Shown here one piece after another: positions 35,454 through 47,148 of a stretch of 64,000 nt of DNA. The notes beneath the pieces were generated by a model. It saw only the letters and a list, made by a program, of their open reading frames with translations, was not told the origin of the DNA and made no database searches. The translations under genes and the position numbers were made by a program. Origin of the DNA: Dichomitus squalens LYAD-421 SS1 (lineage: Eukaryota; Basidiomycota; Agaricomycetes; Polyporales; Polyporaceae); the NCBI RefSeq assembly GCF_000275845.1, contig NW_006766883.1, positions 2,563,843 to 2,627,842 on the forward strand. Direction: 5' to 3'. Positions within the stretch are counted from its first letter, which is position 1, and each line of letters begins with the position of its first letter.

Positions 35454-35933
35454 CCGGACTTCTGCACCTGTCGAATAAGATAGAGATCGTCTATACCACG
35501 CGGCTGATTGTGCGAAGGCGAGCAGGCTTCATGACATTCATGGTGCTGTACATATATGTAAGGAATAAGGCAGGCCGGTACCTATGCGATAAGTGTGTAT
35601 GCTCGAGAATGAAATGTATCATGTAGAGGACATGACGTTGCTGCTAGACAATGGTGCGTGCGTGCGTGATTCTGATTGTACTGCTGTATGCGAGGGTAAC
35701 GAACGAGCGGGATCATGCGGTTGGGCGAGAATGGGTATGTGTTCGTGATCCAGATCCGAAACGATTGGTGGTCAGTGAGGTATCGGTTGATGTAGGACGT
35801 GGAACATAGGCGACAAACAGTTCTACAGTGGACCTAGTGATAGCGAGTTGCATGCGGCAGTCATGAACAAAGCGTTCCGAGAGCAATGGAAGCCCGAGGG
35901 GCAAATCTATGACGGCGACAGAGACTCTCATGT
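35454..35933. other. convergent intergenic region
   Basis: 3' ends of myosin I and of the minus-strand coiled-coil gene. Nothing else supported. Confidence 0.5.
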
Positions 35934-37939
35934 TCAAGCAGACGGCGTGATCGTAATCGGCGGTAATGGAGGAGGGGTATCAGGCTCAATCAGCGAAGCT
36001 TCCACTTCATCTTCGCTCTCCAGTCCCACGTCGCTTTCTGGCACTGCTACCCTCGAAGGTGTCAGCGGACGAGAACCTGCGAAGCTCGAGTCGGCGTCGG
36101 CGCCCAACGTCGAACGCGTTTCGGTGAGGTCATCATCCCCTCGCCATGACCGCACCTCTTCCGCCGTGAGCACCTTCGCTGTGCCCTTGCCTGTCCCGAC
36201 GAAGTCTTCCGGCTTCGACTCGAGAGCGCGACGGCCGGACTCCAGAAGGGTGTCAAGGATGGATCGCACGCGACGGTACGCCTCGTCTGCCTTGCCTTCC
36301 AGCAGCCCATTCTCGTCTTCTTCGTCCTCCTCATCGTCGTCGTCGTCTTCCTCTTCAGCCAGGTCTTCTGGGGACAACGACGACTTGACGGCGCGGTAGG
36401 CGGGCGGAGGAAGTATGAGTCGCGACTCGCGCAGCTTTCGCCGAAGCTCGCGGATTTCTCTGGCTTGTTTGTTCTTCGTCGCCTCCAATGTCGAATTGAT
36501 GGCCATCAGGGAGCGGTTCGTAATCTCGAGATCTGCGATCTGGGTAGCACGAATGGAGCATCAGAGTGAAGATCGGAGCCACACATAAAGACAGAGAACA
36601 ATGCACTATGGGGACAGAAACCAAGCATCTTGACTGTACGCGCAGCAAAACATACCTTTCGATTGGACTTCGCTGCTGCCTTGAGCTTCCGCTCTTCGTC
36701 CTCGCTATCAGCGTCGTGATGAGGCGCGTCATCGTCAGAGAATTCCATCTCGCTCGCCGATGGTTCGCGGCTCATGGGCTCGGAGCGGATGGCAAGACCG
36801 TCTATGCTCCCCCGCGGCTGTGAGGACTTGCTGCCTTGTCGTGCATGCCCGTTGCCATTGACATTCGAGTGCAGAGTGGGGGCCGTACTCCGGCTGCCTT
36901 TCGAGTCCTGGGTCCCATATGACACCGATGACCGAGAGGCCGAGGATCGAGAGGAAAATGATACCGTCGAGATGGGCGGCGACTGTGGTGGTAGGGGGAT
37001 AGCGGCAGGGTCGACCTTCGCCCCGCTCCTCGTTGAGGCGCCATAGTCTATCACCGTGTCATCGTTCGCCACAAACGCCTGGAACGCCTTGGGAAGTGCC
37101 TGAAACGACTGATGCTTCGTCTCGCGCGCACTCCCGAACCGCATCTGTCCTGCCAATGGAGATGGAGATGCCGAGGACGGGCTCCCACCTCCCGAACCGC
37201 TTGACATCAGCGGCGGGGAGAGATTCAGGTTCGAGATGGACGGGACGCGGGCAGGACGGTTCCCCAGCAAAGGTGATGAGGGCAGCGACGGCGGACTGTG
37301 TACGCCCGGGTCCGCCACCTTGGATAGCTTCGCCTTGACGCGGACGCTCACATTGGACGGCGGGGCGGTAGGTGTGTTCTCATCGGCTTGCCAGGATAGT
37401 GAGAGGTCTGAGCGAGCCGGAGACGAACCTACGCTGGCCTCTCTCTGTGCGGAGACGAGAAGATGGGATGACGACGCGCTCCCTCTCCGTGGACGAACAT
37501 ATGAATGAGATGTGGACGGCGTCGCCGCCGTGAACGCTCGTTGTCGTGATTCCGGTAACGGCGATGTCGAGTTACTCCCGTTCGGACGTGCTGTCAAGCG
37601 AGATTTGACAACTGCACTGGCAGCTGGGGAGACGGTGGGGGTACGGGAATTTGGTGGTTTGAATGGGGACGGGGCACGAGGGACAGGACTATTCCGGGTA
37701 GGGGCGGCCGATACGACACTTGCAGCCTTACGTGGCTGAATCGTCGCACTACTGTTCACCTTCGCCTTGGGCCTGATAAGCGGGGGAGAGAGGGACGTCG
37801 ACGGGGACTTGAATGGGGAAGCCGGACGAGGTCGATCGAAGTCGACCCGCGCGGTGACCTGGAAAGTGACCTGAGTATGACCTACGGTTGCTCAGTGTCT
37901 CGACAAAGAGCTAACCTTCGGTTTCATCTGGCCTTCCAT
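35934..37939 (-). CDS. Ser/Pro-rich protein with short coiled coil, unknown function
   Basis: Three exons: 37939-37916 (MEGQMKPK), 37858-36656 and 36539-35934; 610 residues. The first 400 residues are disordered and rich in Ser/Pro/Ala with many potential phosphosites. Then comes an acidic stretch (EMEFSDDDAPHHDADSEDEE). A strongly helical coil spans the second intron (IADLEITNRSLMAINSTLEA, TKNKQAREIRELRRKLRESR), followed by LILPPPAYRAV and a second acidic run (EEEDDDDDEEDEEDE). The coil is the only ordered part and looks conserved. I cannot name the family; a cytoskeletal or signalling scaffold is a guess. Canonical splice sites and frame agreement support the model. Confidence 0.75.
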
Positions 37940-38173
37940 GAGGCCAGGGGGTTGAAGCGAGTCAAGAGAAGAGTGGGAGGTGGGAGATAGCGACGGAGGG
38001 TGGAGGAGGTTGAGGTCGGAAGCTGGGCGGGCTCCAGGCGGTCACATCCGCCAATTAAGCGAGTTGCCTCTTTGGGAAAAGCGACTATACGCGTCCATTG
38101 ACCGACGTTTACCCGCGTTTATTGCTGCTACCTCGGCTTAGAGCTACACGTATATCCGCCTTCGTATGCCCTC

Positions 38174-39083
38174 TCATCGCTGTGCGACCACCCCCTTCTT
38201 CACTAGCACATCCTCTACAACCTTCTCTACCAATTTGCGCAAGGGTCCGCCACCGCCTCCCAGCGCGGCATGCACGCTCTTCTCAACAAACTTGCCGACC
38301 ATGTCCACCTCGATGTTCACCTTGGCCCCAATCGGCTTCTTGCTGAGCGTGATCTTTTCCTGCGTGTGCTTGATGAGCATGACACCGAATGCGCGCCGCG
38401 CGTCGTCCACTACTGTGAGCGTCAGCGACGTCCCGTCGATGGCGACGTAACCCTTGGGTATGAGGTACGGCAGCAGGGATGGGCGTTCCGGGGTCGGCTC
38501 GGGCAGCTGGAACAGCAGGCGCAGCGAGTCGCCGTCCGGTTGCCTGCCAATCAGCGTAGCGGTGGTATCTACGTGAGCCTGTTGGAAGTCAGCGAATGCG
38601 CATGGAGTGCCTAAGAAAGAGAACCTGAAAGAGGACGCACCTGGACGAAGTGTCCCCCAAACCGGACGTGCGCGCCCATCGCCCTTTCCAGATTCACTTG
38701 GTCGTTGACCTTGCGCTCGCCTGTACATGCACGCACATGGCCCGCTCAGCCACATTCCAAAGGATGACATCCATAGACGACGGGGACGCACCGAGGTCGG
38801 TCCTATCCAGAGTCTCGTTCGCGAGCCAGACCTTGAACCACCCGCCGCGCTCCTCCTTGTCAAACTCGACGACCGTCAGGCACGCGCCGTTGACCGCAAT
38901 CGAGTCTCCGACATGGCAGTCGCCCAGGATGGGCGCGGAGTCCCCGATGGTGAGCGTGCACCCGCCCGCGTCATGCACGATCTCCGTTACGGTGCCTAGG
39001 TGCTCAATCTATGCATGCGCGAGTACGGGAGTCAGAAGGATAATGACGATATGTGCTGTACGGCATACCAGACCTGTGAACAT
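38174..39083 (-). CDS. RIB5: riboflavin synthase alpha chain
   Basis: Last enzyme of riboflavin synthesis: dismutates two 6,7-dimethyl-8-ribityllumazines. Four exons: 39083-39069 (MFTGL only), 39008-38792, 38720-38641 and 38578-38174; 238 residues. Both lumazine-binding domains are present. Domain 1: MFTGLIEHLGTV, GDSIAVNGACLTV. Domain 2: NLERAMGAHVRFGGHFVQ, HVDTTATL, YVAIDGTSLTLT and the closing VNIEVDMVGKFVEK. The first-exon boundary right after MFTGL is a common arrangement. It faces the small membrane-protein gene at 39272 across about 190 bp, a shared promoter region. Confidence 0.95.
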
Positions 39084-39271
39084 CTTGATGTCTAAATCGC
39101 AATCTGTGAGAGATCTGTGAGCCGGGGCCCCCTGGAACGCAGAAGAGATGGCTGCGCGAGAACAAGATGACTGAGCCAGAGCAGTCGCGGCCGGACGCGC
39201 CGTGGCATCCCGCGCGCCCGTCGCGACGCGCGCGCCATTCGTCCCCTTGCTCCTCACCCCTATCATCTGTC

Positions 39272-39586
39272 ATGTCGCAAACACCAAAAACGCCCCCGAA
39301 GCCTGCCCCAAAGCAGCCAGAATTCAAGTTTCGTACGAAGCCTGTTGCTGAGAGGTCAATATGGGAGTCGTGGGCTGGTGCGTCGTACTCTGTCTACCAT
39401 GGCTTGTAAGAAGTCTCAAGATGTGCTTGGCCAGTGCTGCCCGCCAAAACGCGTCTGCGCATCTCCCTCGCCATCACGACCGTTGCTGCTATCGGCATAT
39501 GGGCCTCCGACAAACTAGAGGAAGCCATCCCTGCGCCCAAGGATGCGGCCAAAACACCACAGTCGCCCTCCCCAAATGCTGCTTAA
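39272..39586 (+). CDS. small single-pass membrane protein, unknown function
   Basis: Two exons, 39272-39377 and 39435-39586; 85 residues. Pro-rich start (MSQTPKTPPKPAPKQP), then FKFRTKPVAERSIWESWA and, after the intron, VLPAKTRLRISLAITTVAAI with one membrane helix (ISLAITTVAAIGIWASD), and a short Pro/Ala-rich tail ending SPSPNAA. The single helix and basic flank fit an organelle membrane protein, possibly mitochondrial, but no family is recognised. Confidence 0.65.
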
Positions 39587-39724
39587 TCACACACCTCTCC
39601 ATCCCTCATGTTGATGTCCACAAAATGATTGTGAGGTAGCTTGAGCTAGAAATACAGCAATGCGCTGATAGTACAATGTGCATGTTTTCCCCGAATCCCT
39701 CCTAGGTCCATTATCCCGTCTTTA

Positions 39725-40852
39725 TCACTCGATGCCGCCATAAACGTCCTCAGGCATCAACGTAGGCGAATGCACGTCGGCGAAAGGGTCTTCTTCCTTG
39801 ACCGCTCCCGCGCGTCCAGGCTGAGTTGACTTCCGCCTAGGAGACGTCCTTCCGGCATCCGCCTTCTGCGGAGTCGAGTGCGCCCTTGCATCCTTCTTCA
39901 CGCTGTCCACGCGTCCTAGCCCGAGTCCAGTTCCGACCCCAGCGATGCCAGCGCTCGAGGCAGGGTGTTGATGTTGTCTGGAGACCGACATGCGCCTAGC
40001 CAACCTCTGCTCCTGCTGGTCGCCAACTCCTCTCTCCAGGGCCTTTGTCTGCGCCTCCCTCCTCGACGCACTCCGTCCTAGCGCACTCTGAGGCGGCATC
40101 GGACTTGACACTGGTGCCTGGGTGTGGGATGTCTGGCCCTGAGCAGCATGCTGAACAATCGGAACCGAAGGTAGAGACGAAGGGAACGACGCAAAAGACG
40201 GGTACCGGGCGAGCTCCGGGTCCCTGGCGAGGCGCAGCTCCCACTCGGCCTTCTCCCAGTCGGGCACGAGCTCCTCGTCGCTGACCTTCTTGCGCTTGCG
40301 CCAGACGATGTCGCGCACGAAGCGCCACCAGTGGTCGAAGAACACGGACAAGAGGAGGATGGCGGCGACCACGCTGAAGGCAATGACGGCGACGCCGATG
40401 ATCTTCCATTCGCTCGTGCCCGAGGACGCGGTGGAATTGTTGGGCGGCACCGGGGCTGAGGTTATGTTTGGGGATGCTGAGGGTGCGTGCGAAGTAATTG
40501 GCGATCCGCTGAGGGAAGACGGGGCGGTGGGGGTGAGAGGGGAAGGCGTCCCTATGATGGAGGAAGTGCCTGTTGAGGTAGTGGTAGAATCTGAGGTCTT
40601 TGTCTTCTTCTTGTCGTCTGCTGCATCTGAAGATGTGGGGAATGCCAGAGTAGGGACGAAGGGCAAAGTTATGGATGCCGAAGGGTGTTCACGAGTGTCG
40701 CCTCCAAACCCGTTCAGTAAGCCCAAACCGTCTAGGGCGCGTCCTTCTCCTGCCAAGTTCTGATCTAAATGCTGGAACGCTTGGCTTCCGGGGCCAAGAG
40801 TCAGAGACGCGTGAGCCAAACCAGAGAGACAGACTAGAGTATAGAGCCGCAT
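39725..40852 (-). CDS. single-pass membrane protein with signal peptide (Skg6/mid2-like architecture)
   Basis: Single exon, 375 residues from ATG 40852. Signal peptide MRLYTLVCLSGLAHASLTLG. The extracellular part is Ser/Thr/Pro-rich and likely O-glycosylated (DSTTTSTGTSSIIGTPSPLT). One transmembrane helix (IIGVAVIAFSVVAAILLLSV) is followed by a basic cytoplasmic juxtamembrane part (WWRFVRDIVWRKRKK) and a long disordered tail. The layout is that of fungal cell-wall stress sensors or Skg6-type proteins, but no cysteine-rich WSC domain is present. Function unknown. Confidence 0.75.
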   Translation of the reverse strand: MRLYTLVCLSGLAHASLTLGPGSQAFQHLDQNLAGEGRALDGLGLLNGFGGDTREHPSASITLPFVPTLAFPTSSDAADDKKKTKTSDSTTTSTGTSSIIGTPSPLTPTAPSSLSGSPITSHAPSASPNITSAPVPPNNSTASSGTSEWKIIGVAVIAFSVVAAILLLSVFFDHWWRFVRDIVWRKRKKVSDEELVPDWEKAEWELRLARDPELARYPSFASFPSSLPSVPIVQHAAQGQTSHTQAPVSSPMPPQSALGRSASRREAQTKALERGVGDQQEQRLARRMSVSRQHQHPASSAGIAGVGTGLGLGRVDSVKKDARAHSTPQKADAGRTSPRRKSTQPGRAGAVKEEDPFADVHSPTLMPEDVYGGIE

Positions 40853-41170
40853 AGTAATGAACGTCGCCAAGATCCAAGATACCAGTTGAGATGAGAGAAC
40901 GGATGGTACCAGATAAGTCCAGGCGGAACCCGCTGCACAGATTTCGATCCAATTGTCCTATCGCCTTTAGCCTTAGAGCCTCAAGATTGACTTGTGAACT
41001 CTTGTGGTCGACAGCAGCCAGCCAGGGCCTGGCGAACGAGGGAGGTGATGTTGCAGTTCAATGTGAACCTCCGCGGCGCCGGGGACGCGGACATAATGCG
41101 GGCACGTGCTTGTCGTCATCTTGTGAGCGCAGATCTCGATCTGTTTTCCGTCTTTCCCCTCCTCGCTCTC
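40853..41170. promoter_or_regulatory. divergent promoter region
   Basis: About 318 bp between the start of the membrane protein (minus) and TRM6 (plus). It must contain both promoters; no specific element recognised. Confidence 0.45.
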
Positions 41171-43064
41171 ATGGACGTCGGCGAGGGCTCCTCCCAGTCC
41201 AACCATGCCCTCAGTAACCGTGAGGAGACCATACAATTAGGCCACACGGTGCTGCTCAAGATCCCAAGCGGAGACATTCGGACTGTAAAGCTTGAGGGGA
41301 ATGCGTACGGAACGGACCTGTGGCTGCTCGTGTCTTGCTCGTCTGACTATCAGCGGACAGGACAATATATCTTGGGAAATTCGGGTCTTTCCCTACCAGC
41401 GAGCTTGTCGGCCAGCCGTTCGGTCTAACATATGAGATTGTCGACAAGAAACTGAAGGTGCTGCCTCCCCGCCCGATGCAGGAAGTAGGTACGAACTTCT
41501 GCCTAGTTTTGCGTGCCCCCCTTGACAGGCGTGAGCAGAGGACACGGAGGCGACGAACGAGCTGATTCATGACGGACAATCCGTTCAGCCCTTGACACTT
41601 GAGGAGATCGAGAGCCTAAAAAAGTCTGGGCTGCACGCATCAGTGAGCTGAGCACCTTTTGCAACCCAGCGCGTCCTGACCGGGAGCCCGTCGTAGGAAA
41701 TCATCAAAAAGCAAATAGAGCAGCATGCGAACTATTCTCTCAAGACGGAGTATAGCAAGGAGAAGTACAAAAAGCGCAAGGAGATGAAGTGCGTCCCGTT
41801 CATTGCTGCACACTGCGTCCGGCACGCTCACTGCCCTATTCATCTAGATACTCCAAGTCTTTCTCGGTCATCGAGCCAACAATGTTCAATGTATGTGAGT
41901 ACTGGTTCCACAAGGACCAAAACAGGCTCCGGGATATTCGGCCGGATGCCCTCGCACAAATACTCAACCTGGCTAACGTCCGACCTGGGGGGCGGTATCT
42001 CGTGGTGGACGATGCGTCAGGGGTGGTAGTATCTGCGGTCTTGGACCGGCTTGGGGGTAAGCACCGCTCGCCATCTCTACCACGACTCGCGCGCGAACGG
42101 CTTCCCATCCAGGACAAGGACGCTTGCTTACGATATGCGACGTCGACTCCCCTCCTGCGTACCCCGTCATGACGCAAATGAACTTTCGCAAGGAAGTCAC
42201 GAGCATCATGTCCTCTCTCAACTGGGCTACGGCCGACGAGGATTATACTCCCAGTATGTAGACGTTTCCCCGTGTACCTGCGACACATTCCTGATCGCCA
42301 GATAGTCCTCGCGTCCACGGAGCCGCCCTCCGGAAAGTACAAGTCCGACGGCCAGCGCACAAGGCTAAATAAGAGGAAGGTTGCCTCCGACCTTCTCATG
42401 CAGACGCGGGAAGAGCTCTTCGCTGGAGAGTTCGACGGGTAAGATCGCCTGCCTGTTGGATTGTGCCGCATGCCGATTGCATGGATAGATTAATCGTAGC
42501 GACCGAGTACGATCCGTACTCGATATTGGAGAAGCTGTTCCCCTACCTGGGTGGCTCAGCATCTATTGTCGTCCACAGCCCTTACGTTCAGGTATGCCCG
42601 TATCTTGCCCTCTCAGTATAGTCCTGTTGAGTGACGTCCCCGCAGGTCGTAACAAACCTTCAAAACCAACTCCGAGACATCCCCGGATACCTTGGGCCAG
42701 CGGTAACGGAAGGATTCCTGCGCAAATACCAGGTCCTACCTGGGCGCACACATCCGATGATGAACGCGTCGGGGTCGGGCGGGTTCATCCTGCACGTCAT
42801 CAAAATGTACGTTCCTCTCCCTCGAATGAATGCGTGTGAATACAGACCAACGATTGCGGCAGTTACGATGACGAGTCGGCGGTCTCCGTCATGCAGCACC
42901 GGCACCGAAAGAAGGCGAAGCTGGGCAGCGAGGACGTGTCCGCGAGGGCTACCCCGACCGGGGGAGCAAAAGAAGAGGAGGCGCAGTCGGCGGGGGCGTC
43001 GAGCGCGACGCTGACGTCGATCGTAGATACGGATGCTGGTGAGGTTGACAAGCGGACATCGTAG
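41171..43064 (+). CDS. TRM6: tRNA m1A58 methyltransferase non-catalytic subunit Trm6 (Gcd10)
   Basis: RNA-binding partner of Trm61 that methylates A58 of tRNA, including initiator tRNA, in the nucleus. Ten exons: 41171-41304, 41361-41488, 41539-41642, 41697-41788, 41848-42056, 42119-42253, 42306-42438, 42489-42591, 42646-42806, 42863-43064; 466 residues. Family blocks: GHTVLLKIPSGDIRTVKLE, LGKFGSFPTSELVGQPFGLT, YEIVDKKLKVLP, YSLKTEYSKEKYKKRKE, DIRPDALAQILNLANVRPGG, RYLVVDDASGVVVSAVLDRL, LIVATEYDPYSILEKLFPYLG and LRKYQVLPGRTHPMM. The C-terminus has a basic patch (HRHRKKAK). Two acceptors were set to the second AG to keep the conserved frame. Confidence 0.93.
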
Positions 43065-43478
43065 GAGTGTCGTGGGAGATGCATTGAAATTGTATGAATA
43101 TTGATCTTCAGGCCGAGCGAAGGCGAGCGTGTCATCCCAAAATCAGTTCTTTAGCGCAGCGCTGAGATTGAGCCGACGCGGCGGGTCTATGCCAAAGGCT
43201 AACCATCTCATTTTTGTTTGTAATTCAGTGCAATCCTCCATGTATTCCATCCCAAACAAGATACACCATGATAAGTGCAGCGAGAGACCATGTCGCAAGC
43301 GAAACTACACTGTAAGTCTACGAAATCTGAACGCTGCGCCCACACCTGACCGCCGGAGCAGGCGACTTGACGGTCTGTCGGGCGGCAACGCGATCTGAAG
43401 AGCAAATTTTGGCAGGTCGCGGACGCCAGGACGCGCTGCCTCTTCTAGCATTCGAAGGCAGGGAAGGACTCAGAAACC
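43065..43478. other. convergent intergenic region
   Basis: 3' ends of TRM6 and the DUF6534 gene. Nothing else supported. Confidence 0.45.
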
Positions 43479-45627
43479 TCAGTCTTCAATGGGACGCTTG
43501 TCGCTGTTGCTGTAGTGCGTCGACTGGTACTGAGACATTCAGTCAGCGAGCCGACGAGGAATGTGTGGCGATGCTGAACGTACGTCGAAGTCGGCGTCGT
43601 GCTGTGTGTCCTTGGTCGTATCAATTCGGATGGCGATGCTCGTGTCCGTTTTCTGTTCTCGAGATACATACGCGTGAGTGCACGTTGAGAGACTGAGAAC
43701 CGCAGCCCACGGGTATATGGCTCGAGGATGACTTACACTGAAGTTGGTGGGAATCCCATGGCCGGTTGGGTGTATGTTCTGGAGCGACAGCGAATTGTCA
43801 TGGGTCTTCGAAGAGGCCTCTCGGATCCCCTTGCGTGCGTTTAGGGTTGCCATGAGGGAGTTCGAATAGACTGCATACATGTCGATATACCATGAGTGAG
43901 CAACAAGCAAGCGATAGAAGCGCGACATACGACGGCCCATGAGAAAGAAGAAACAGATGTAAACGAAGGTATTCGGCAGAGCAAGGATCGTAATGAGCGA
44001 TATGCATGCACAAATACTACAGAAGTCGGTCAGTTTATACGAATGCGCCGTCAGTAATATGTATATCACGCGCCTAGTCAACAAGCCGGTATTGACTGAG
44101 AACACCATCTGCGATGTAGACAGTCAAAGCGGGAGCTATTTGTGAGGAGTGCATTACTTACGAGCCTGTTGATAATATGGTTGGACCTGCAGGTGATTTT
44201 TGGTTAGATATGATATATCGCAGACGACAGGATGTTCAAGGCACTTCGAGAAGCCAGTCTTCGAGGTTTGGAGGATCGTGCACAGAATGGCTGCAATGCA
44301 TACATCTCCTGCGGCGGCGAAGGCATTGATGCTCACGGAAAGGTCCTGTGCGACGTTAGCATTTGGAGCGAGTGTGAGTGGGTGAGGCGTTTGGCGTACC
44401 TTCAATTTGGTGAGGTCAATGAACGTCTTGAAGGCCAGCCTGCACAAGATCGTCAGCGCACGTCAGAATGAGGTTTATCAAACGCCTACGCTTTGATGGA
44501 GTATGCTGAACCAAACGACATGATTGAGCATATTCGGCAGCGCACAATGGGAGCCTGACTGACTGACCCATGATGATACCTATGCGTGCGCACGCCGATC
44601 AGTCGATGGTCATTCAAAGTGATGTGGCCAGACTACGCACCAAATTCTGTACCGATCAACATAACCTTGATGTACATGTAAGCACTCATTCGTTTGCATT
44701 GAAAGCATTCAGACGCACCACCGGGACTACCAACCACATCTTCTTCCCACTCACTAGCAAAAAGATATTACTAAGATGCAGCAAAACCTGTACAACGTTC
44801 TCACGTCTGTAGATCCGCATTGCAAAGAAGCTTTGGTTCGGTCAGAAATATGAATCGCTATAACAGGGCTCTGGTTATACCTCTGAACAAACAATGCAGT
44901 GAATGCCTGAGACAGGGATGTTAGCTCCGAAGATAAGCAAGATCAACGAGAGACTTACATTGAAGTACACCTCAATGATGATAGTACTACACAGGAAGGC
45001 AGCATCAATTGCTCAATATTGTTTCTATAACAGACACTGACGTACGGCGCAAGCCGACCGAGAGCCGTCGGATCTCCATATGTCGTTACAAAGTACCAAT
45101 ATACTTTGGGATGGCGTTCAATGAATGGTTACGGATCGAATCAGGACATGACTGACCGGTGTGCGATATTAGTCCCTATCCAAGACGTGATGTTAATCGC
45201 TCGATGACACACGGAGAAAGTCATTGCTTACTTGGTGTACTGTATCTGTCACCCACACTGCGAACACCTGAAGAGGATTGAGGCAGTGCACTGATATGAC
45301 TAGGAAGACGACTCACCAGTAACTTCAAGTACAGTGGATCGTGGGGATAGCGGGTGAAATAGTAGAAGACTTGGGAGACCGAAACTGCGAAGAGCTGCCA
45401 TGAAGATGGGGCATTCAGTGGGACAATATACTCACCTCCATAGAAACTGATCGAGGCCATCCCCAATCCTTCGGTTCAACGCTCAGACGCCATGTACGAG
45501 ATGGTTGACTTACACTGCGCAGATGATCACTCCTATGAGGAGCGGTCCCATTCTGCAGGAGGTTACACGTCACATCAAATACGTAATACAGATGGGTCAA
45601 GACTCACGTTCCATCGAGAGGCGCCAT
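43479..45627 (-). CDS. DUF6534-type seven-TM membrane protein, 22 exons
   Basis: Agaricomycete-specific multispanning membrane family of unknown function. Joining all exons gives about 319 residues. It starts MAPLDGTMGPLLIGVIICAV, continues FYGVSVSQVFYYFTRYPHDP, FAVWVTDTVHQ, YWYFVTTYGDPTALGRLAP, NAFTALFVQRFFAMRIYR, LTKLKDLSVSINAFAAAGDV and MVFSVNTGLLT, and ends with NTFVYICFFFLMGRLYSNSL, MATLNARKGIRE and a polar tail. Exon 3 is 11 nt (45446-45436), exon 13 is 12 nt (44579-44568) and exon 14 is 16 nt (44505-44490). One intron (44073-44017) would be GC-AG. At 44881 the conserved frame needs one base less than the GT donor gives, so a one-base sequence error or unusual donor is possible. Exon edges are hand-set; family call is solid. 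Confidence 0.75.
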
Positions 45628-46116
45628 GACGGACTACAGTACGGCGTTCAGAGAATGCTCAAAGTCAGGAATTGAAGGATGACAGAGGTTGGCCGCCCAA
45701 TGCGGGGTCCAATTTGACTTCGGTCGATCTTGTATTATACTCAGACTGCCTGGTCGCGCCGCGACACCCCAGTTGATTCTCTTTCGCGTGCATGAATTGT
45801 TGACGCAAGGTGCGGGCCATCGAGTGCTAACAATTACGGTTCAAAAAAGCAACCGGGAAGATGGTGAATACTGTACCTGGCGCTCGTACGCGAAGGCCGC
45901 CATCGCGGGCGTGTGAAACGCTTCGCGACGAGCGGAGAGGAGCCGCCATGGATTCAAGAATATTTGATTCAGGGTGGTGACGGCTGATAACGGTTGGGGG
46001 GTTGAAGTTTCAATCATCACGCCAAATCGGACTGCTCGGTTAGTGTAGCAGGAAAGCGGAGATGTCGTGTTGGAGACTAGGAGAATGGTAGGATCTGTGT
46101 GGCTCTCAACACGGGA
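45628..46116. other. intergenic, nothing firm
   Basis: A 75-codon plus frame (45689-45916) and a minus-strand ATG near 45947 have no support from domains. Probably promoter of the DUF6534 gene. Confidence 0.35.
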
Positions 46117-46440
46117 CTAGTTTCGAGCGGAAATGGACGGGAGTCTCCATGAGACAGAATTGTAGCACATACGTCGAAGCAGGGTAGCCTTCGAAAGGAC
46201 TTCGAGGGCGACAATCTTGAATGGTTTCATACTCTCGGAACTGCAAGGAAGCACAGGAGAATCCAAGAGCTCCCCGAGCTCGGGTGTAGACGTGTTATCT
46301 TGTTGTTGACCTTGGTAACATAGCGTTCCCTGGGCAACCAAGACTAACAGAGGCTCAGTATTCTCCCAGTTTGCGTGCTGAGATCTGAGACTTGGAATCA
46401 GATTGTTCAGTGCTAGACGATATTTGCCGCCTGCCGGGAG
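46117..46440 (-). pseudogene. unrecognised coding-like fragment next to the MITE
   Basis: On the minus strand a good acceptor (CTGAC branch, then CGGCAG at about 46432) opens a frame reading GGKYRLALNNLIPSLRSQHA, then NWENTEPLLVLVAQGT, ESMKPFKIVALEVLSKATLL.., to a stop at 46117. Composition is protein-like but no family is recognised and no clear upstream exon was found. A MITE sits about 130 bp upstream and may have disrupted the gene. Confidence 0.3.
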
Positions 46441-46576
46441 AGTCAGTCAAGGTCGCCGTGAGAGGAAGAAGAGCCGGCTCATCAATCGCTGCACACACTC
46501 GCTTCGTGATCTCGATTGCAGATGCAGTGCTTCTTCCGCTTCCTGGCAAAGTAAGCAAACGCTTCCAGAGTTCTTA

Positions 46577-47145
46577 GGGCCAGTTCGGATACCGGGTTCT
46601 GAGCCGGAACCCAGGTTCCACCGGATTCCCAGTCAAAGTCTCTGCCCGGGCGCTACTGTGACTGATGGGTGACTAGTTTAGTGACAGCTGTAGGTGACCA
46701 GCAGTCACGGACGCACTAAGGCGCGAGTTGTTCACTTGCTTTTGGCCTCTATATATGGCTATACAGCACTTGAACGTATATAAATGTACCCTGCTACAAG
46801 GAAAAGAGGACCGTGTCCTGATTCGACTGAGTATGTATTGGAGACAGGTGCTTTCCATTGTATGGCTGGGCTGAACCTGTTATTTGACTTGGTGAAAAGG
46901 TACCAAAGGTGTTATCTGTGCATATCCCTCAAATTATGCCTTCAAAGAGACGACATCAACATCATAAAGCTCATACGCCCCCGATAACCCACTTCTAAAG
47001 CTGACGAGAGATAGAGAACTCAAGCGCCGAGACTACCCGATATAGTAGGGTGACAGGAGACGCCCGTACTGGCGGCATGGAAGATGCAGTGCAGAATACG
47101 GCGGAACCTGGATTCTGGCTCAGAACCTGGTATCCGAACTGACCC
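46577..47145. mobile_element. PIF/Harbinger (Tourist)-like MITE
   Basis: 569-bp element with terminal inverted repeats of roughly 50 bp starting GGGYCAGTTCGGATACC at both ends; nearly all differences between the two ends are C/T or G/A transitions. It is flanked on both sides by TTA (46574-46576 and 47146-47148), the 3-bp target duplication typical of PIF/Harbinger elements. The interior has no transposase frame, so it is non-autonomous. Confidence 0.85.
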
Positions 47146-47148
47146 TTA

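Noticed and set aside
36290..36360. Trinucleotide-rich tract suggestive of a microsatellite
   Set aside because: Explained by the acidic Asp/Glu run of the coiled-coil protein on the minus strand.
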